A DNA stretch of 64,000 nt from Halomicrobium urmianum (lineage in GTDB: Archaea > Halobacteriota > Halobacteria > Halobacteriales > Haloarculaceae). The position numbers and the translations under genes were made by a program. The notes below the pieces were generated by a model. The model was given only the letters and a program-made list of their open reading frames with translations. It did no database searches and was not told where the DNA came from. Each line of letters opens with the position of its first letter. Position 1 is the stretch's first letter. The stretch spans positions 434,001-498,000 of the forward strand of contig NZ_CP084090.1 of NCBI RefSeq assembly GCF_020217425.1, written 5' to 3'. This document shows positions 60,639-64,000 of the stretch, one piece after another.

Positions 60639-61973
60639 TCAGATCCGGTCGGTGACCTCGTCGAGGACGGCCGTGTCCACGAACAGGATGACGTGATCGC
60701 CCGGCTGGATCACGGTGTCGCCCCGCGGCGTCACGAGCTGTCCGCCGCGGGAGATTGCGCCGACGACGACCCCGTCCGGGAGGTCGCCGACGGCCTCCTG
60801 GATGGGGCGGTCCGCCAGCGTGCTCCCATCGCCGATCTCGATCTCGACGACCTCCGCGCGGTCGTTCTCCAGCATCGCGATCTTCTCGGTCTGGCCCTCG
60901 CGGGTGAACCGGACGATCTCCTCGGCGGTCTCCTGCCGGGGATTGACGGCGATGTCGACCCCGACCGTCTCGAACAGGTCGGCGTACTCGGCCGTCTCGA
61001 CGACGGCGATGGTCCGCTCGACGCCGATGCGGTCGGCCAGCAGCGAGACCAGCAGGTTCTTCTCGTCGCTGTCCAGCGCGGCGACGACGACGTCGGCCTC
61101 GTCGACGTGTTCGCGCATGAGGAACTCCGCGTCGGTCGCGTCGCTCCGGAGGACGGTCGTCCGCGGGAGCCGCTCGGCGAGGTCGCGGGCTCGATCCTGG
61201 TCGCGCTCGATCAACTGCGGGCGGAAGCCGTGCTCCTCGAACAGGCGAGCCGTCTGGTAGCCGATCTCGCCGCCGCCGAAGATTACGACTTCCTCCGCCC
61301 CCTCGTCGCCCGGTTCGGCGACGGCGTCAGAGAACTCCCGCAGCGAGTCCGGGCTCCCGATGACGACGACGCGGTCGCCGATCCCGAACCTCGTCGAGCC
61401 GGTCGGGATGACGACCTCGTCGTCGCGGAAGACGGCGGCGAAGGTCAGCGACGAGTACCGGTCGGCGTCGCTGACGGTCTGGTCGGCGATCTCGCTCTCG
61501 GCGGTGATCTCGAACTCCGCCATTCGGACGATGCCGCCGGCGAAGGTGTCCACGTCGTGGGCGCCCGGGACGCCGGTGACGCGGAAGATCGCCTCGGCGG
61601 TCAGCAGGTCCGAGCAGACCATGAAGTCGACGCCGAAGGCCCCCTCGGCGTTCTGCCAGGTGGCCAGGAGGTCCCGGCGCTTGACTCGCGCGACGGTGAA
61701 CGGGTCGCCGGCCGTCTTCGCGGCCCCGCAGGCCACGATGTTCGTCTCGTCGACGTCCGTGCTGGCGATCAGCATGTCGGCCCGCTCGACGCCGGCCTCG
61801 TGCAGCACGTCCATGTCGGTACCGTCTCCGTGGACGGTCAGCACGTCCAGCGAGTAGGTCAGTTCGTCGACCAGGTCTCCGTCTCGCTCGACGACGACCA
61901 CGTCGTGTGCGTTCGCGAGGTTCGCGGCGATGGACTGGCCGACCTCGCCAGCCCCGATGACGATCACGCGCAC
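60639..61973 (-). CDS. trkA: Trk potassium uptake regulatory protein TrkA (444 aa)
   Basis: Two RCK units in tandem. Rossmann motifs are RVIVIGAGEVGQSIAANL at residue 2 and EVVIFGGGEIGYQTARLF near 225, each followed by an acidic residue typical of NAD binding (VVVERDGD; LIERDQD). Each is completed by an RCK_C lobe (FEITAESEIADQTV; VEIEIGDGSTLADRPI). The GTG at 61973 makes the classic MRVIVIGAGEVG start; another GTG lies three codons upstream. It gates TrkH on NAD(H)/ATP binding. trkH starts upstream on the same strand with a 95-bp gap, so both are likely co-transcribed, which suits a salt-in halophile. Confidence 0.94.
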   Translation of the reverse strand: MRVIVIGAGEVGQSIAANLANAHDVVVVERDGDLVDELTYSLDVLTVHGDGTDMDVLHEAGVERADMLIASTDVDETNIVACGAAKTAGDPFTVARVKRRDLLATWQNAEGAFGVDFMVCSDLLTAEAIFRVTGVPGAHDVDTFAGGIVRMAEFEITAESEIADQTVSDADRYSSLTFAAVFRDDEVVIPTGSTRFGIGDRVVVIGSPDSLREFSDAVAEPGDEGAEEVVIFGGGEIGYQTARLFEEHGFRPQLIERDQDRARDLAERLPRTTVLRSDATDAEFLMREHVDEADVVVAALDSDEKNLLVSLLADRIGVERTIAVVETAEYADLFETVGVDIAVNPRQETAEEIVRFTREGQTEKIAMLENDRAEVVEIEIGDGSTLADRPIQEAVGDLPDGVVVGAISRGGQLVTPRGDTVIQPGDHVILFVDTAVLDEVTDRI

Positions 61974-62068
61974 GCGGACCACTCCCGATACATGGACAGT
62001 GATTCGGCAGGTTCGGGCAAGTGGGTTTCGGAGTCACCGGACCGACAGGATCCTGACGGGATCGCCGA

Positions 62069-63646
62069 TCACCGGCCGTCGAGGCTGTTGACGAACAGCG
62101 CGAGGACGGGGACGATCTCCAGCCGGCCGAACCACATCAGCCCGACCATCAGGAGCTTCGAGGGGTCGGAGAACATCAGGTAGCTCCCGAAGGGGCCGAG
62201 CTTGCCGAAGCCGGGGCCGATGTTCCCGAGCGTCGCGATGGCCGCGCTGATCGTCTCGAGTATCGACAGTTGCAGGCCGATCCGGGCGGCGTCGAGGCCG
62301 ATGAGTACCGTCGAAATCCCGAACACGAGCAGGTACAGCAGCGTGAACGCCATGATCCCGCGGACCGTCTCCTCGTCGATGACCCGGCCCGCCAGGCGAA
62401 CCGGTTCCACCGCGCTGGGGTTGGCAGCGACGAACAGCTGTCGGCGTACCCCCTTCAGAACCACGATCCACCGGATCACCTTGACGCCGCCGCCGGTCGA
62501 GCCCGCCGAACCGCCCACGAACATCGCGAACAGGAGCACGAGCTTCCCGTGGGGTCCCCACTCGACGAAGTCGCTGGTGGCGTACCCCGTGGAGTTCAGC
62601 AGCGACGTGATCTGGAAGGCCGCCTGCCGCAGGGCGTTCTCCGTCACGCCCTCCGTCGCGCCGCCCAGTTCCAGGGCCGGTGCGGCGCCGCGGAACAGCA
62701 GGACGCCGGCGATCGCAGTCAGCACGGCGACGGCGCCGGCGTAGGCGCGGAACTCCGGATCGTCCGTCAGCGCGTCGACCTCGCCGCGGATCACGTGCCA
62801 GAACAGCGCGAAGTTGACGCCAGCGACGAACATGAAGGGGATGACGGCCCACTGGACCACCGCCGAGAAGGCGGCGACGCTGTCGGCCTCCGGCGAGAAC
62901 CCGCCCGTCGGCAGCGTCGTGAACCCGTGGGCGATGGCGTTGTACAGGTTCATCTGGGGGGCCATCCCGGCCAGGTGGAGGCCGTACAGGACGAGGACGT
63001 ACAGCAGCGTGAAACCGACGTAGATGAGCCACAGCGCCCGCGCCGTCTCGACGATCCGGGGCGTCAGCTTCTGGAGCTCCGGTCCGGGGGCCTCCGACTG
63101 CATCAGTTCGGCCCCGTTGACGGCCAGCTCCGGGAGAATAGCGATCATCAGTACGATGATCCCCATCCCGCCGAGCCACTGGGTGAGCTGGCGCCACATG
63201 AGCATCGCGTGGGAGTGGCGGTCGGTGCCGATCACCTCGAGCACCGTCGCTCCCGTCGTCGTGAATCCGCTCATTGACTCGAAGAGGGCGTTGACCGGAC
63301 TCGCCAGTACTGACGCCGGCGTCGTGGGCTCCAGCAGGTACGGGATCCCGTTGCCCGCCAGCAGGTACGGGATGGTCCCGACGATAGCGACGGCCAGCCA
63401 CGCGAGCGAGACCAGCAGGAGCGCCTCCCGCGGCCCGAGGTCGGGATCGGGCTCCAGCTGTTCGAGGGCGAGCCCGATCCCCGCAGTCAGCAGGATCGAG
63501 ACGACGAACACCCAGACGTCGTCGCCGTAGACGACGGCCACGGCGAGAGGGACGAGCAGCGATAGCGAGAGGTACTTCACGATCGTCCCGACGAGGCTGA
63601 CGCTGGCTCGCCAGTCGACCCGACACCGCGCTGCCAGTCCGCGCAT
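62069..63646 (-). CDS. trkH: TrkH-family potassium uptake protein (525 aa)
   Basis: The potassium channel-like membrane subunit with four M1-P-M2 repeats. Selectivity-filter glycines are seen in SMSGFTTTGATVLE (first), AHGFTTLPTGGFSPE (second), STGYATSDFVEWG (third) and TLGNIGPGFGKLG (fourth), and the intramembrane loop is GGSAGSTGGGVKVIR. Length and order are standard for TrkH. It works with TrkA encoded just downstream. The ATG at 63646 gives a short basic N-terminus before the first TM helix. Confidence 0.95.
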   Translation of the reverse strand: MRGLAARCRVDWRASVSLVGTIVKYLSLSLLVPLAVAVVYGDDVWVFVVSILLTAGIGLALEQLEPDPDLGPREALLLVSLAWLAVAIVGTIPYLLAGNGIPYLLEPTTPASVLASPVNALFESMSGFTTTGATVLEVIGTDRHSHAMLMWRQLTQWLGGMGIIVLMIAILPELAVNGAELMQSEAPGPELQKLTPRIVETARALWLIYVGFTLLYVLVLYGLHLAGMAPQMNLYNAIAHGFTTLPTGGFSPEADSVAAFSAVVQWAVIPFMFVAGVNFALFWHVIRGEVDALTDDPEFRAYAGAVAVLTAIAGVLLFRGAAPALELGGATEGVTENALRQAAFQITSLLNSTGYATSDFVEWGPHGKLVLLFAMFVGGSAGSTGGGVKVIRWIVVLKGVRRQLFVAANPSAVEPVRLAGRVIDEETVRGIMAFTLLYLLVFGISTVLIGLDAARIGLQLSILETISAAIATLGNIGPGFGKLGPFGSYLMFSDPSKLLMVGLMWFGRLEIVPVLALFVNSLDGR

Positions 63647-63830
63647 TATCGTCTCTCCCCGTCGCGGTCACAATGAACGCTCCGGAACGGAACGACCGCC
63701 CGTACTCCCGCGTCGAGGAGAACGGAACAGTTACAGTCGCTCACGGGGAGTTCGTTCACATGTTACTACTCGGCGGTACGTCACGCGTAGCCGTGCCGAA
63801 TCGACGAGTGCGAGCCGAGCGGGGGAAGCG

Positions 63831-64000
63831 ATGACCGACCTCTTCGAGCGCGTCCTGCTCCCGATCGCGGAGAAAGAGGACGCGCGGGCGACTGCCCGAG
63901 CGGTGCGCGACCACCTCGACGACGGCAGTCGGGTGATCGCCGTGCACGTCATCGAGAAGGCCGGCGGCGCTCCGGACAAGGCCAGCGTCGAGCAGCGCGA
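63831..64000 (+). CDS. Universal stress protein (UspA family), 3' truncated by the window edge
   Basis: The first 56 residues read FERVLLPIAEKEDARATARA and VIAVHVIEKAGGAPDKASVE, the usual first strand, helix and second strand of UspA. A GGGGGAAG stretch 1-9 bases before the ATG may be a weak ribosome site. It diverges from trkH, and Usp genes are often found beside potassium transporters in haloarchaea. The ATP-binding GxxGH motif lies outside the window. Confidence 0.8.
   Translation, partial: MTDLFERVLLPIAEKEDARATARAVRDHLDDGSRVIAVHVIEKAGGAPDKASVEQR

Overview
The window reads as the chromosome of a halophilic archaeon (class Halobacteria). It has very high GC, almost every protein is acidic, and the gene set is typical of the group: an archaeal NuoA-N type complex I without NuoEFG, an S1/OB/DHH nuclease, split glycine decarboxylase, Agl23-like membrane protein, archaeal RibL and JAMM proteins, amphi-Trp and small zinc-ribbon proteins, Tat and lipobox export signals, and leaderless-type TATA promoters. 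The species cannot be named from this sequence alone. Residue and domain positions below were counted by eye and are approximate.

Region 1 (1-12.7 kb) is accessory in character. It holds the 3' part of an Eco57I/PglX-like adenine methylase, a relic of a TnpB transposon, a nucleoside hydrolase and a protein with a poly-gamma-glutamate hydrolase-like domain. Next come a 990-residue STAND-like NTPase with TPRs, transcribed divergently from a PD-(D/E)XK nuclease-like protein; this pair is the best candidate for an undescribed defence-type system. A cell-surface nuclease group follows: a Tat-exported EEP-fold enzyme, a ComEC-like metallo-beta-lactamase lipoprotein with a lamin-tail domain, and DUF3006.

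Region 2 (12.7-16.1 kb) is a mobile-DNA landing site. Two tandem structured repeat units lie beside a 2.2-kb integrative element bounded by a 32-bp direct repeat. The right copy of that repeat is the 3' end of an intact tRNA-Val(CAC). A metalloregulator-like (DtxR-type) palindrome without an obvious target, and the first of two MITEs, follow.

Region 3 (16.1-26.9 kb) is the complex I operon nuoABCDHIJ1J2KLMN on the minus strand. Between nuoI and nuoJ it is disturbed by a duplicated nuoI 3' end, into which a second MITE copy has inserted with a TA target duplication.

Region 4 (27-51.4 kb) is mostly housekeeping. It contains purE-purK, an Agl23-like protein, ribH with an aminotransferase, ribL with a JAMM protease, the DHH nuclease, a secreted PLD-family protein, a HEAT protein, and a histidine kinase with a tandem repeat inside its ATPase domain. 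It continues with a cobalamin adenosyltransferase, superoxide dismutase, several regulators and zinc-ribbon proteins, a frameshifted sensor kinase, and the glycine cleavage operon gcvT-gcvH-gcvPA-gcvPB.

Region 5 (51.8-64 kb) holds a sugar-type oxidoreductase and a GH3 glycosidase with an 18-bp perfect palindrome directly before its start. It also has a molybdate/tungstate-type ABC pair without an ATPase, an MFS transporter, amphi-Trp, NYN and TatD-like proteins, and a TrkA/TrkH potassium system with the start of a universal stress protein gene.
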